DNA from: Pseudomonas campi
Lineage (GTDB): Bacteria > Pseudomonadota > Gammaproteobacteria > Pseudomonadales > Pseudomonadaceae
Assembly: GCF_013200955.2 (NCBI RefSeq)
Contig: NZ_CP053697.2
Span: 3,720,001 to 3,784,000, forward strand
Length of the DNA: 64,000 nt
Direction of reading: 5' to 3'
This document shows, in pieces, positions 36,423 to 44,316 of the stretch (position 1 is the stretch's first letter; the number at the start of each line of letters is the position of its first letter). Below the pieces are notes generated by a model that searched no databases, was not told the DNA's origin, and saw only the letters and a list, made by a program, of their open reading frames with translations. The position numbers and the translations under genes were made by a program.

Positions 36423-36746
36423 GGATAACCCCAAGAACGACCGCCACCACCCTGTGAAAGCGCCGCGTCACTGACGACGGATTGCCCGATCGCAGCAGCG
36501 ACTGCAGTCGAGCAGGTGACAGATACCTACGCGACAACGCTTAAGGGGGCGCTCACATGGCCGGATAAAGGCCTGGAAGAATTTGCCGCAGGTTAGCACA
36601 GCGGCTAGCGGCAGAGCGTGCGCCGCACCTACAACGGTGCGGGCACAGATCGGCTGGGCGGGAAAGCACACGGTAGGCAGTCGAATGGCCATCCGCAGGC
36701 GCTGCGGGGTCACTCACCGGCAGACAGTGAGCGCCCCGGATGCGAC
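36423..36746. other. Gene-free 324-bp gap upstream of mpl
   Basis: Lies between mpl and the end of the CheA-like gene, both on the minus strand, so it should hold the mpl promoter and the terminator of the chemosensory cluster. I see neither a clear terminator hairpin with U-tract nor a convincing promoter or open frame. Confidence 0.5.
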
Positions 36747-39700
36747 TCAACTGGCCCGGGCGAACTCCGGCGGAATCACGCAGAGCGAGGCCGGCAGGTG
36801 GATCAGTGTGCTGAAGCCGCGGAAATCGGCACTCTCGTCACCGGTATCGAGTTTGATCTCGATACTGCCACCTTCGGACTCAAGGAACTCGCGCACGGCA
36901 TCCATACCAACGCCACGCCCCGACACTTCGGTGACTTCATCGGCGGTGGAGAAGCCGGAGGTGAAGATCAGGTTGGCAATCTCGCTGGCCGCAGGACGCG
37001 CCGCACCTGCCGGGTACAGCCCCATGTCGACGGCCTTGGCGAAAATCTTGCCTAGGGCGATGCCACGGCCATCATCGCGTACCACGAAACTGACAGCACC
37101 ATCGTCTTCCACCGCATCGATACGGATACTGCCCTGCTCGGCCTTGCCCTTCTCGCGACGTTCGGCCGGCGCTTCGATGCCATGATCCACGGCATTGCGC
37201 AGCACATGCATGAAGATGTTGTTGAGCATGGCGTGCGCCGCCTTGCGCGTGTAGATATCGTGATCTTCGATCACCACGACCGGTGCCGGCTTGCCCAGCT
37301 CCTCGGCCAGCGACTGCACCGACTTGAGCACATCGGCAATCACCGTCTCCAGTGGCTCGGCATCGATGGTCGCCAGGGAGTGATAGGTGTCGCGCACGAT
37401 ATTGATCACACTGGCCGGCAACTCGGTATCAGACAGCGCGGCGATGCTATCCATCAGCCGGTTGATCTGCTCGCGGTCGACCTGCGCCCCCGCGATCCCC
37501 TGCTTGCCATCACGACCCAGCTTGTCCTTGAAAATACTGCTGTAGACCTTGATCGCCTGCTCGGCGAAGGCCAGCTCGCCCAGCAGTTCCTGAGGCTGCC
37601 ACTGCATGTCCTCGTTCTTGCGCAGCTGGTCGTAGGTATTTTCAATCCGATGCACTGTATCGGTGATGTGCTTGAGGCCATAGGTACGGGCATTGCCCTT
37701 GACCGTATGGATGTTACGGAACAGCTCGGCCAGCTTGCCGAGATCCTTCTGTTCGGTCTGCTCGATGATGGTCCGGCACTTGTCGACGAAGGAGGCCGAG
37801 CCCTCGATGAAGTCACTGAACTTGTCGGCATCCACCGAGAGGATCTCGCCGATGATCATCAGTTCCTGCTTCTGCCCTTCAGCCTCGGCTTGCAGCGCTT
37901 TCAGCGCAGTGACGTCACGCACGGTGACCATCAGCTTGGTGATCACATCCTGATCATCAATGATCGGGTCCCAGTCCAGCTCGATCAGCTTGTTCGGCTT
38001 GTCTGGGAACTCGAGGGTCAGCTCGGTCACCAGCAGGTGCGAGTTGAACTCGTACATCATCGCGTCTTCGCCGACGATGGACGCCACCGCAGTGGAGGCG
38101 GCGTCGATAACGTCGGAACTCAGAGTCGAGCGCTTGAACATGAAGTCGACGACGTTGCGGTTGGCGATTTCCTTGGTCTCGAAGATGGTCTCCAGGTACG
38201 CCGCATACTCGGGGTGGATCAACCCACCATCGACGATGGTGAACAGCCCCTGGTGCATGTTGGAGAACATGTTGGCGATGTCTTCGTTCTTCTGTTTCAA
38301 CGCCGCCGTACGCTCTTCAACCTTGCGTTCCAGGGTACGGTTATGTTCCTCGATCACCTCGACCATGCGAATGTTCTTGATGGTGGTGACCAGGGAACGC
38401 GCCACCGACGCAACGAACTCGTAGTCGCTGTCGGCGAAGGCCACCTTGTTCACTTCGCCGGAGAAGTTCATCACACCGATCAGGATGTCCTTGTCGACCA
38501 GCGGTACGCAGAGCAAAGCCTTGGCTTTCTCGCCCTCACCACCCACATAGGACTGGTCACGGCTGGTATCCGGGACGAACAGCGCCTGCTTGGAGGCAGC
38601 TGCGCGACCGATAACGCCCTCGCCCATGGTGAAGGTGATCGCCGACGGCGCGCCGTCCATCTGCTTGGGCGGCAGGAAGGCCTTGGCCTCCAGCTCGTTG
38701 TCCTTGTTGAACAGGTACACCGAGCCACGCTCGATGCCGATCTTCTCGTACATGGCATGCAGCACCAGCTCCAGCGCGGTGTCCTGATCGCGCGCCGCGG
38801 CCAGGGTGCCGCCAATGCCGTTGAGCTTGGCCAGGTCGATCATCTTCTTGCGAATGGCCAGGCGCATGGAGTTGAAGTTCTGCGTCGCCAGACCCAGCAG
38901 GATAATCAGGATCACGATGGTGCTTTTGAAGCCGAAGCTGACGCTGTCACCCAGCTCGGTTTGCAGGCGATTGAACTGGGCGTCCGCGGACACCAGCACC
39001 TCGTCCAGACCCGCCACCGACTTCGCTACGGCCGTCTTGGAAGCACTCAGCTGCTCCCGCGCAGTTTGCGCCTGGGTCAGTTGCTCGCGTTTGTAGTCGA
39101 CCAGGTTGGGCTGGGTTTTGAGCCGCGCGCGCAGAGCTTCGACGCTGGTCTGGGCGGTGCCGATGATGTCGGCGTCGTCCATCGGCTGGAACAAGGGAAT
39201 GGCTTTGTCGAACCAGAACATCGCCCCGTTGATGATGAATTCGAAGTCATCCTGGGCGCTATCCAGGCGCTCGAGATCCTCGCCGTTCTGAATTTCCTGG
39301 GCCGCCTTGGCCACACCCGCCATCAGGGCATCGGCCTGGTTGGCGAAGCCCTGGGCCAGGGTCAGGTCCTTTTCCAGCGCCTTGCTCGGGGCACGGAAGT
39401 TGACGATTTCCAGGAAGGCGAAGCCGACGTCGTCGGAGCGCTCCATCACTACGCCGACTTCGTCCTCGACCTGCTGCTTGGCGATCAGCACGGCCAGTTT
39501 GGCGTCGAACATCTTGCGTACGGCGATGGTGTAGGTGTCGTAGTTACTCTTGATGTCGGCAACCAGGGCGGCGCGCTGCGGATCGGCCTGGGCCAGCGCT
39601 TCAAGGGTCTTGAAGCCCTCGGCGAACTCTGCGGCGCCTTTTTCGAAGTCGTCGCGATAGGGGCGGATGTCATCCTCGCTCAGGGCGTTGAACCCCAGCG

Positions 39701-39908
39701 CACTGAGGTTGGCCAGCTTCAACAGGCGAATCTGCACCTTGTTGACCTCGCTGACCACCGGGACGGCCGTTTCGTGAACGCGCTCGTTGGAGCTGCTGAT
39801 GTCGCTAAGAGTCCACAGGGACATGGCGCCAGAGATGGTCAACAACAGCAGGATGACGGCGAACCCAAGGGCTACCTTTTGATTGAAACTGAGCTTGAGC
39901 GTTGGCAT
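36747..39908 (-). CDS. Membrane CheA-like hybrid kinase: sensor, GAF, Hpt and CheA-type ATPase (1053 aa)
   Basis: Predicted sensor kinase at the end of a five-gene chemosensory-like cluster. Residues 12-34 and about 328-345 are transmembrane and flank a 290-residue helical periplasmic domain. Residues about 360-515 are a GAF domain, then a coiled coil (515-550) and a PAS-like region (550-670). Residues about 690-800 are an Hpt domain with the phospho-acceptor His734 in RNIHTVKGNARTYG. Residues about 890-1042 are an ATPase of CheA type: N box FMHVLRNAVDHGIE, DDGRGI and SGRGVGMDAV. There is no classical HAMP and no C-terminal CheW domain, so it cannot couple to receptors in the usual way. A CheY gene lies 109 bp upstream. 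Confidence 0.85.
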   Translation of the reverse strand: MPTLKLSFNQKVALGFAVILLLLTISGAMSLWTLSDISSSNERVHETAVPVVSEVNKVQIRLLKLANLSALGFNALSEDDIRPYRDDFEKGAAEFAEGFKTLEALAQADPQRAALVADIKSNYDTYTIAVRKMFDAKLAVLIAKQQVEDEVGVVMERSDDVGFAFLEIVNFRAPSKALEKDLTLAQGFANQADALMAGVAKAAQEIQNGEDLERLDSAQDDFEFIINGAMFWFDKAIPLFQPMDDADIIGTAQTSVEALRARLKTQPNLVDYKREQLTQAQTAREQLSASKTAVAKSVAGLDEVLVSADAQFNRLQTELGDSVSFGFKSTIVILIILLGLATQNFNSMRLAIRKKMIDLAKLNGIGGTLAAARDQDTALELVLHAMYEKIGIERGSVYLFNKDNELEAKAFLPPKQMDGAPSAITFTMGEGVIGRAAASKQALFVPDTSRDQSYVGGEGEKAKALLCVPLVDKDILIGVMNFSGEVNKVAFADSDYEFVASVARSLVTTIKNIRMVEVIEEHNRTLERKVEERTAALKQKNEDIANMFSNMHQGLFTIVDGGLIHPEYAAYLETIFETKEIANRNVVDFMFKRSTLSSDVIDAASTAVASIVGEDAMMYEFNSHLLVTELTLEFPDKPNKLIELDWDPIIDDQDVITKLMVTVRDVTALKALQAEAEGQKQELMIIGEILSVDADKFSDFIEGSASFVDKCRTIIEQTEQKDLGKLAELFRNIHTVKGNARTYGLKHITDTVHRIENTYDQLRKNEDMQWQPQELLGELAFAEQAIKVYSSIFKDKLGRDGKQGIAGAQVDREQINRLMDSIAALSDTELPASVINIVRDTYHSLATIDAEPLETVIADVLKSVQSLAEELGKPAPVVVIEDHDIYTRKAAHAMLNNIFMHVLRNAVDHGIEAPAERREKGKAEQGSIRIDAVEDDGAVSFVVRDDGRGIALGKIFAKAVDMGLYPAGAARPAASEIANLIFTSGFSTADEVTEVSGRGVGMDAVREFLESEGGSIEIKLDTGDESADFRGFSTLIHLPASLCVIPPEFARAS

Positions 39909-40017
39909 GCAATCACCATAGTGGACTCTTTATTTTTATATTCCCGCGATGAAACTAGGCATCCCCATCGGCAGCCTATGGCCGACTCACCAGCCGCAAC
40001 AACGTAGCGCTACGCCT

Positions 40018-40386
40018 TTAACCGGCCACCAGCTTCTGGATGGCGCCCAATGCATTGGCGCCGTTGAACGGCTTGACGATCCAACCCTTGACGCCCGCCG
40101 CCTTGCCGCGGTTTTTCATGTTGGGGTCGTTCTCGGTGGTCAGCATGATGATGTTGACGGTCTGGTTGCCCAGCTCGCTGCGCACTTTCTCGGCCATGGT
40201 CAGGCCGTCCATGTTCGGCATGTTGACGTCCGAGATGACCAGTTTGATGGCTCGATCGGCCTTGAGTTTGACCAGCCCATCCTTGCCGTCGACGGCGGTT
40301 TCCACCGTGAAATTATTGGATTTGAGGAACGCTGCGACTTCGTTACGGATCGCGGCGCTGTCATCTACTACGAGTATTTGTGCCAT
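40018..40386 (-). CDS. CheY-like single-domain response regulator (122 aa)
   Basis: Complete receiver without an output domain. The acidic pocket is VVDDS, the phospho-acceptor Asp is in LVISDVNMPNMDG, followed by the Thr switch (MLTTEND) and Lys (WIVKPFNG). It is closer to the CheY-like regulators found beside CheA hybrids than to flagellar CheY. I start at ATG 40386 (MAQILVVDD). It is placed between the degenerate receiver-CheX gene and the CheA-like kinase, and is the likely phosphate acceptor of His734 and the target of the CheX-type phosphatase. Confidence 0.92.
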   Translation of the reverse strand: MAQILVVDDSAAIRNEVAAFLKSNNFTVETAVDGKDGLVKLKADRAIKLVISDVNMPNMDGLTMAEKVRSELGNQTVNIIMLTTENDPNMKNRGKAAGVKGWIVKPFNGANALGAIQKLVAG

Positions 40387-40458
40387 TGAATTCAGCCTTA
40401 TCTTTTCTATGCAGCCCAAACTGCTATTAACCATCTTTTCGGCAGTACGGTCGTTGAC

Positions 40459-41451
40459 TCAAAACAATTCGAGGCAACCACTTTCAACCAAATCTTCCAC
40501 TTTGTTTTCGTCGGCCTGCAGGTACTCCTCGGGCGACCAGCGAATATTGAAAATGAATTTCTGGAACAGGGTGACCGGCGGCAACTGGCCATGCACGTCA
40601 CGCAGTGTGTACTTGAAGCACAGCTGCGAGCGATCCGTGCCAAAGGAGATGTATTCCTTGTACTGGTTGACCGTGATCGGCACGCTGATCCGCGTGCTGT
40701 CGTCCACGGTCGGCGGGTGCAGCGCCAGCAAACGGGTTCTCAAGCCACCCCAGGCCAGGTTGGTGATTTCGCTGAGCATACCCATGACATCACGGAAATC
40801 CACCGCCCGGCCATCGATGGCGGTACGGCCCGCCTTGATCAGTTCGATCATCGGCTGTTCTTCACTCTGCACCATCATGTAGCCGCTGAACCAGGGCGAC
40901 TCCACCGGCAGCAGGCTGAGGATATCGCCGTAGGTGAGCTTGTCCTTGACCAGGTAAGGCAGCTCGTTGCTCACCTCGATATCACGAAAAAGCGCCGTCA
41001 GGGAGCTATGGGTCACTTCTTCAATGCGCCGAATCAGCGAGATGGGGTACTCGGTGTCGGCCAGGTACTGGTCGAGCAACAGCTTGAGGGTTTCCGGGCG
41101 TTCGATATCGTAGGCACCAGCAATCCCGGCTCGTTGCTCGGGAGCCAGATCATCCAGGTCGGCACGGCCATCACGACGAATGAAAATCGGCAATTCCCGG
41201 CGCAGCTGATGAACACGTCGGGCCAGCTCGAAGCCGTTGCTTATCCCCTCGGCGCTGTCGGTGCAGCCTTCGGAAATCAGCACCGCCCCCAGATCGATAT
41301 TGGCTTGCAGCATCTTCATGGCCGAATGGTTGGCCTGCTTGAGGCCGATCAGGCCATGTTCGCTGCAAAAAGCCTTCAACTGACCCTGGGCGACGGCAGC
41401 ATCCTCGAAGATCAACACCTTGCTGACGAGCTGTTTCTCAAAACCGATCAT
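40459..41451 (-). CDS. Degenerate receiver fused to CheX-like domain (330 aa)
   Basis: Residues about 10-130 look like a receiver that has lost its function: KVLIFEDAAVAQGQL keeps an acidic pair, but the phospho-acceptor position reads LGAVLISEG and the KPF lysine region reads YDIERPETLK. Residues about 150-320 look like a CheX/CheC-type domain (DVMGMLSEITNLAWGGL followed by ISVPITV), where Glu and Asn of the ExxN phosphatase motif remain but the preceding Asp/Ser is not in register. It ends ESGCLELF, the same LELF tail as the neighbouring CheX-like protein. It lies 35 bp downstream of that gene. Identification of the second domain rests on pattern, not on a search. Confidence 0.6.
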   Translation of the reverse strand: MIGFEKQLVSKVLIFEDAAVAQGQLKAFCSEHGLIGLKQANHSAMKMLQANIDLGAVLISEGCTDSAEGISNGFELARRVHQLRRELPIFIRRDGRADLDDLAPEQRAGIAGAYDIERPETLKLLLDQYLADTEYPISLIRRIEEVTHSSLTALFRDIEVSNELPYLVKDKLTYGDILSLLPVESPWFSGYMMVQSEEQPMIELIKAGRTAIDGRAVDFRDVMGMLSEITNLAWGGLRTRLLALHPPTVDDSTRISVPITVNQYKEYISFGTDRSQLCFKYTLRDVHGQLPPVTLFQKFIFNIRWSPEEYLQADENKVEDLVESGCLELF

Positions 41452-41486
41452 ACGAGCGCGACCCTCTGCAATAGAAAACGGGGCTT

Positions 41487-42077
41487 TTAAAAGAGTTCCA
41501 GCTCTCCTGAGCTGTCGGCGGCGCTATCCATCTCGCTGGCATAATCCTGATACGGCAGCAGGGTAAAATCGCCTTCGTCGCGGGCAATGACCAGCGCGCT
41601 GGCAGCGAATAGCGAGGAGGCGCCGCTAGCTGACTGAGCGCGCACATGCACACAGTGCGCAAGCTTGATGTGGTCGAAATTGAGGCTGGCGCTCTCCAGG
41701 AAGTTCGGCGTGGACATCCCCAGCGGCGGGCAGCTGCCCTGCAAGTGACGCTTGAACGTACCGCAGAAGCTGTTGCTCATTTCCATCAGGTAGTCGGTGT
41801 ACACCGACTCCTCGAGGTCTTCGAGCTTGGTGGCGGTCGCCTCTGCCACGAAGGTGCGATTGGCCGCATCCATGGAATGATGCAGCAGGCACATGATCTT
41901 GAACTTGAACGAGGAAATGGTCAGGACTATGCAGTGCTCATGGCGCAGCTCATCCAGCGTCTCGACCTTGCTGGTGACCCAGGGCACGGAGGGCGCGCAG
42001 GCCTTCAGGGTTTGCTCCAACGCCACCTGCAGCAACTTGTACAGCGTCGCATCGAGCTCGTAATTGGCTGTGCGCAT
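41487..42077 (-). CDS. CheX-like phosphatase domain protein (196 aa)
   Basis: Predicted CheC/CheX-family CheY-phosphate phosphatase. The signature (D/S)xxxExxN is intact as D95-E99-N102 (DYLMEMSN), and a proline (P124, STPNF) follows 22 residues after the Asn, close to the x22P of the family. A FKFKIMCLLHHSMDAANRTF strand region precedes it as in CheX. The protein ends SSGELELF. It starts 3 bp after the receptor-like gene, so the two are tightly coupled. The family call is from motif recognition only. Confidence 0.65.
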   Translation of the reverse strand: MRTANYELDATLYKLLQVALEQTLKACAPSVPWVTSKVETLDELRHEHCIVLTISSFKFKIMCLLHHSMDAANRTFVAEATATKLEDLEESVYTDYLMEMSNSFCGTFKRHLQGSCPPLGMSTPNFLESASLNFDHIKLAHCVHVRAQSASGASSLFAASALVIARDEGDFTLLPYQDYASEMDSAADSSGELELF

Positions 42078-42080
42078 GGC

Positions 42081-42947
42081 TTAGTTGGCACCTTCCAGGG
42101 TCTGCCCGAGGCTGCTGATCCGGCTCTGCACGCCATGAATGGCGGTGACGATCATATTGCCGCCGGCCTGCACATCCTGAAACGCCAGGGTGGCGATCAG
42201 GGCGTTCTTGTTCAGGTTGGTGCGGTAGTCTTCGTTAAGCGTTTCGGCGCTGGTCGAGAGCTTGCGCACCTCGTCGGCAACCACCGCAAAGCCACGCCCG
42301 GACTCACCCGCGCGTGCCGCCTCGATAGCCGCATTGAGCGACAGAATGGCGATCTGGCCGACGATGCCCTTAAAGTCGCCGATCTGTTTCTGCATGATCT
42401 TGTTGTGCACCATGATGCCGTTCATGCCTTCATGCCAGCGATCGATGGTCGCGGTGATATCCAGCAACTCCTGCACCGCGGTTTCAATTTGCACCATCTT
42501 GCCGGCCATCTCTTGCAGGATGACCTGGCGCGCGCCCCGCATCTGACCGATTTCCTGCTCCAGCGCCTGGCGGGTGTGCTCGGACTCCTGCTGCAGGGCA
42601 TAGAGCTCCTGCTGGGCCTGCTGCTGGCTCTGCGCCAGGGTTTGCCGGAGTGCATCGAGTTCTTCGCGGCTCTGCTGCTGATGCTGCTCGAGCACCTCAG
42701 GCAGCAGCATGTTGCGGCGTTGCGCTTCGCTGTCGGCCAGGGCCTGCTGCAAGGTTTCCAGCGCCCGCGCATGCTTGGCCCGCAGCAACCAGAAGCCGAC
42801 GCCAGCGACCAGCAATAGCAAAACCAGGGTGATCACACCGAACGGGGAACTCTCCCCCGTGACGCTGGAGCCGGTAACGGCAAGGGTGCCAACCATGTTG
42901 TTCAATGGCTGGAGGCAGAAGCAGGGAGCGCTGAGCGACAACGACAT
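42081..42947 (-). CDS. Membrane-anchored MCP-like protein without ligand domain (288 aa)
   Basis: Chemoreceptor-like protein. One hydrophobic segment (about residues 38-58, [20 protein letters not shown]) is followed by a long Gln/Glu-rich coiled coil (65-170) and a short MCP signalling core ([36 protein letters not shown]). There is no periplasmic sensing domain, no HAMP and no NWETF-type CheR tether. The start is uncertain: ATG 42947 and ATG 42896 are both possible and neither has a strong ribosome-binding site. It is the first gene of the cluster running to 36747 on the minus strand. Confidence 0.8.
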   Translation of the reverse strand: MSLSLSAPCFCLQPLNNMVGTLAVTGSSVTGESSPFGVITLVLLLLVAGVGFWLLRAKHARALETLQQALADSEAQRRNMLLPEVLEQHQQQSREELDALRQTLAQSQQQAQQELYALQQESEHTRQALEQEIGQMRGARQVILQEMAGKMVQIETAVQELLDITATIDRWHEGMNGIMVHNKIMQKQIGDFKGIVGQIAILSLNAAIEAARAGESGRGFAVVADEVRKLSTSAETLNEDYRTNLNKNALIATLAFQDVQAGGNMIVTAIHGVQSRISSLGQTLEGAN

Positions 42948-43821
42948 AGATGATCTCGACAAATGCATTCAGTCACGTTCGGCGCAAGAAACCGCCGACC
43001 ACCCCAGCCTGACATCGCCCCTGTACCACCTGTGTCCTGCACCCTGAACACTTGTTCAACGCGCTTGTCGCAACGGGGTCTGGCTGGCACCTCTACCGTT
43101 AGATATCTGCTCTTGGCAGACAAACTTGAACGGTGACATGTCGTGACGCCAAAACTGGCGCCAAAAATCTTTTATCCGAGCCTATCCCTTGGCACAGGCA
43201 AAAGCCATGAGCAAAATGGCAATCTGCCAGCATTTCTACTCGATTATTCGATCACTCCGCCACTCACAACCATGCCCGCGAGGGGCCGCTCGTCGGCTTA
43301 TGCCGGCTAAGACAGCCCCAGCTGTTCGCAGGCATGGGCGGCTGCGGGACAGAGTATGGCAAGGGATGCCGAGATGTGCAGCGGCACGGGAGTCTGCCCA
43401 CACGCATCTCCAGAGCTTAGATCCGAGCGCAGCGCTCGGCGGTATCCAGGAGCAAGGCGGGGCCATGGCCCTTTTTCACCTACGCTCCCTGTGCAGGCCT
43501 GACAAACGCTTGCCACGACGACCTCTTCAACGGAGACCTAGCAAGCCTCAGCTAGAGCACCGCGCGCCCACCGTTTGCTGTACCTGAGGCGCAGTGTTGA
43601 TCGTCGCCTGCACTGCGCAGTCAACCTCAAGGACGAGAGCGAGCGGCCCAGCCTGGAAAGTGCTGCAAACAGCGCCCGCCGACCTTCTGCGGGGCAAGCC
43701 GAGTTAAATCAAACGTTTGCTTGGATTGCGCTTTCCAGTTGCATTAGGCAGGATCAAGTCTGACCACTGGCACAGCATCTGCATTGCCAGCCACGCCACT
43801 CCACAAAAGCCGAGGCCCGCT
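42948..43821. other. Gene-free 870-bp stretch with a sigma-54-like promoter at its right end
   Basis: Should contain the promoter of the minus-strand chemosensory cluster. I find no convincing gene: the open frames here have poor codon use, high Arg/Pro/Ala content and no recognisable domain. No hairpin with a U-tract, tRNA or known small RNA is apparent. Part of it (43265-43320) has a GC-rich dyad of short complementary runs. Confidence 0.5.
43768..43783 (+). promoter_or_regulatory. Sigma-54-like promoter upstream of the GNAT gene
   Basis: TGGCAC (43768-43773), five bases, then CTGCA (43779-43783) gives the correct GG-N10-GC spacing of a -24/-12 element, with one mismatch from TTGCA. The -12 GC lies about 40 bp before the ATG. 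No enhancer-binding site was identified. Confidence 0.4.
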
Positions 43822-44277
43822 ATGCGCATCGTCCAAGCCACCCTGGAGCACCTGGACCTGCTGACCCCGTTGTTCATCAAGTACCGTGAGTTCTATGGCG
43901 AGCTGCCGCTGCCGGACTCGTCGCGCAAGTTCCTGGAGAACCGTCTCACCCGCAAGGAGTCGGTGATCTACCTGGCCCTGGCCGACGACGAGGACAGGGC
44001 GCTTGGCTACTGCCAGCTGTTCCCCAGCTTCTCCTCGCTGTCGCTCAAGCGCGTGTGGATCCTCAACGACATCTTCGTCGCCGAGGACGCCCGCCGCATG
44101 CTGGTCGCCGACCGCCTGCTGCAGACAGCCAAGCAGATGGCCAAGAGCACCAACGCCGTGCGCATGCGTGTCGCCTCCAGCGTCAACTTCGATACTGCGC
44201 ACAAGACCTACCAGTCGATCGGTTTTCGCGAAGACACCGAGTTCAAGAACTTCGTCCTGCCCCTCGACGAAGACTGA
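43822..44277 (+). CDS. GNAT-family N-acetyltransferase (151 aa)
   Basis: Acetyl-CoA-dependent N-acetyltransferase of unknown substrate. The GNAT core is visible as IYLALADDEDRALGYCQLFP, the strand WILNDIFVAEDARRMLVADRLL (motif A region) and TAHKTYQSIGFREDTEFKNF (motif B). ATG 43822 (MRIVQATLEHLDLL) is where the fold begins. Monocistronic and convergent with the kinase-like gene; a sigma-54-like promoter lies just upstream. Confidence 0.88.
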   Translation: MRIVQATLEHLDLLTPLFIKYREFYGELPLPDSSRKFLENRLTRKESVIYLALADDEDRALGYCQLFPSFSSLSLKRVWILNDIFVAEDARRMLVADRLLQTAKQMAKSTNAVRMRVASSVNFDTAHKTYQSIGFREDTEFKNFVLPLDED

Positions 44278-44285
44278 GCCGCACA

Positions 44286-44308
44286 GCCCCCAGCGCAAGG
44301 CTGGGGGC
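44286..44308. terminator. Bidirectional hairpin between convergent genes
   Basis: GCCCCCAGC (44286-44294) pairs with GCTGGGGGC (44300-44308) around GCAAG, between the GNAT stop and the stop of the kinase-like gene. U-tracts are lacking on both sides. Confidence 0.6.
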
Positions 44309-44316
44309 CGCTTCAC

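Noticed and set aside
37182..40007. Plus-strand open frame of 941 codons opposite the CheA-like gene
   Set aside because: Antisense shadow; no recognisable domain, and the minus strand carries GAF, Hpt and ATPase motifs.
40459..42077. LELF tails as sliding-clamp binding motifs
   Set aside because: The consensus glutamine is missing and the genes have no link to replication; a docking peptide within the cluster is more plausible.
43189..43587. Plus-strand frame of 132 codons in the gap before the GNAT gene
   Set aside because: Arg/Pro/Ala-rich without domain, ribosome-binding site or gene-like codon use.
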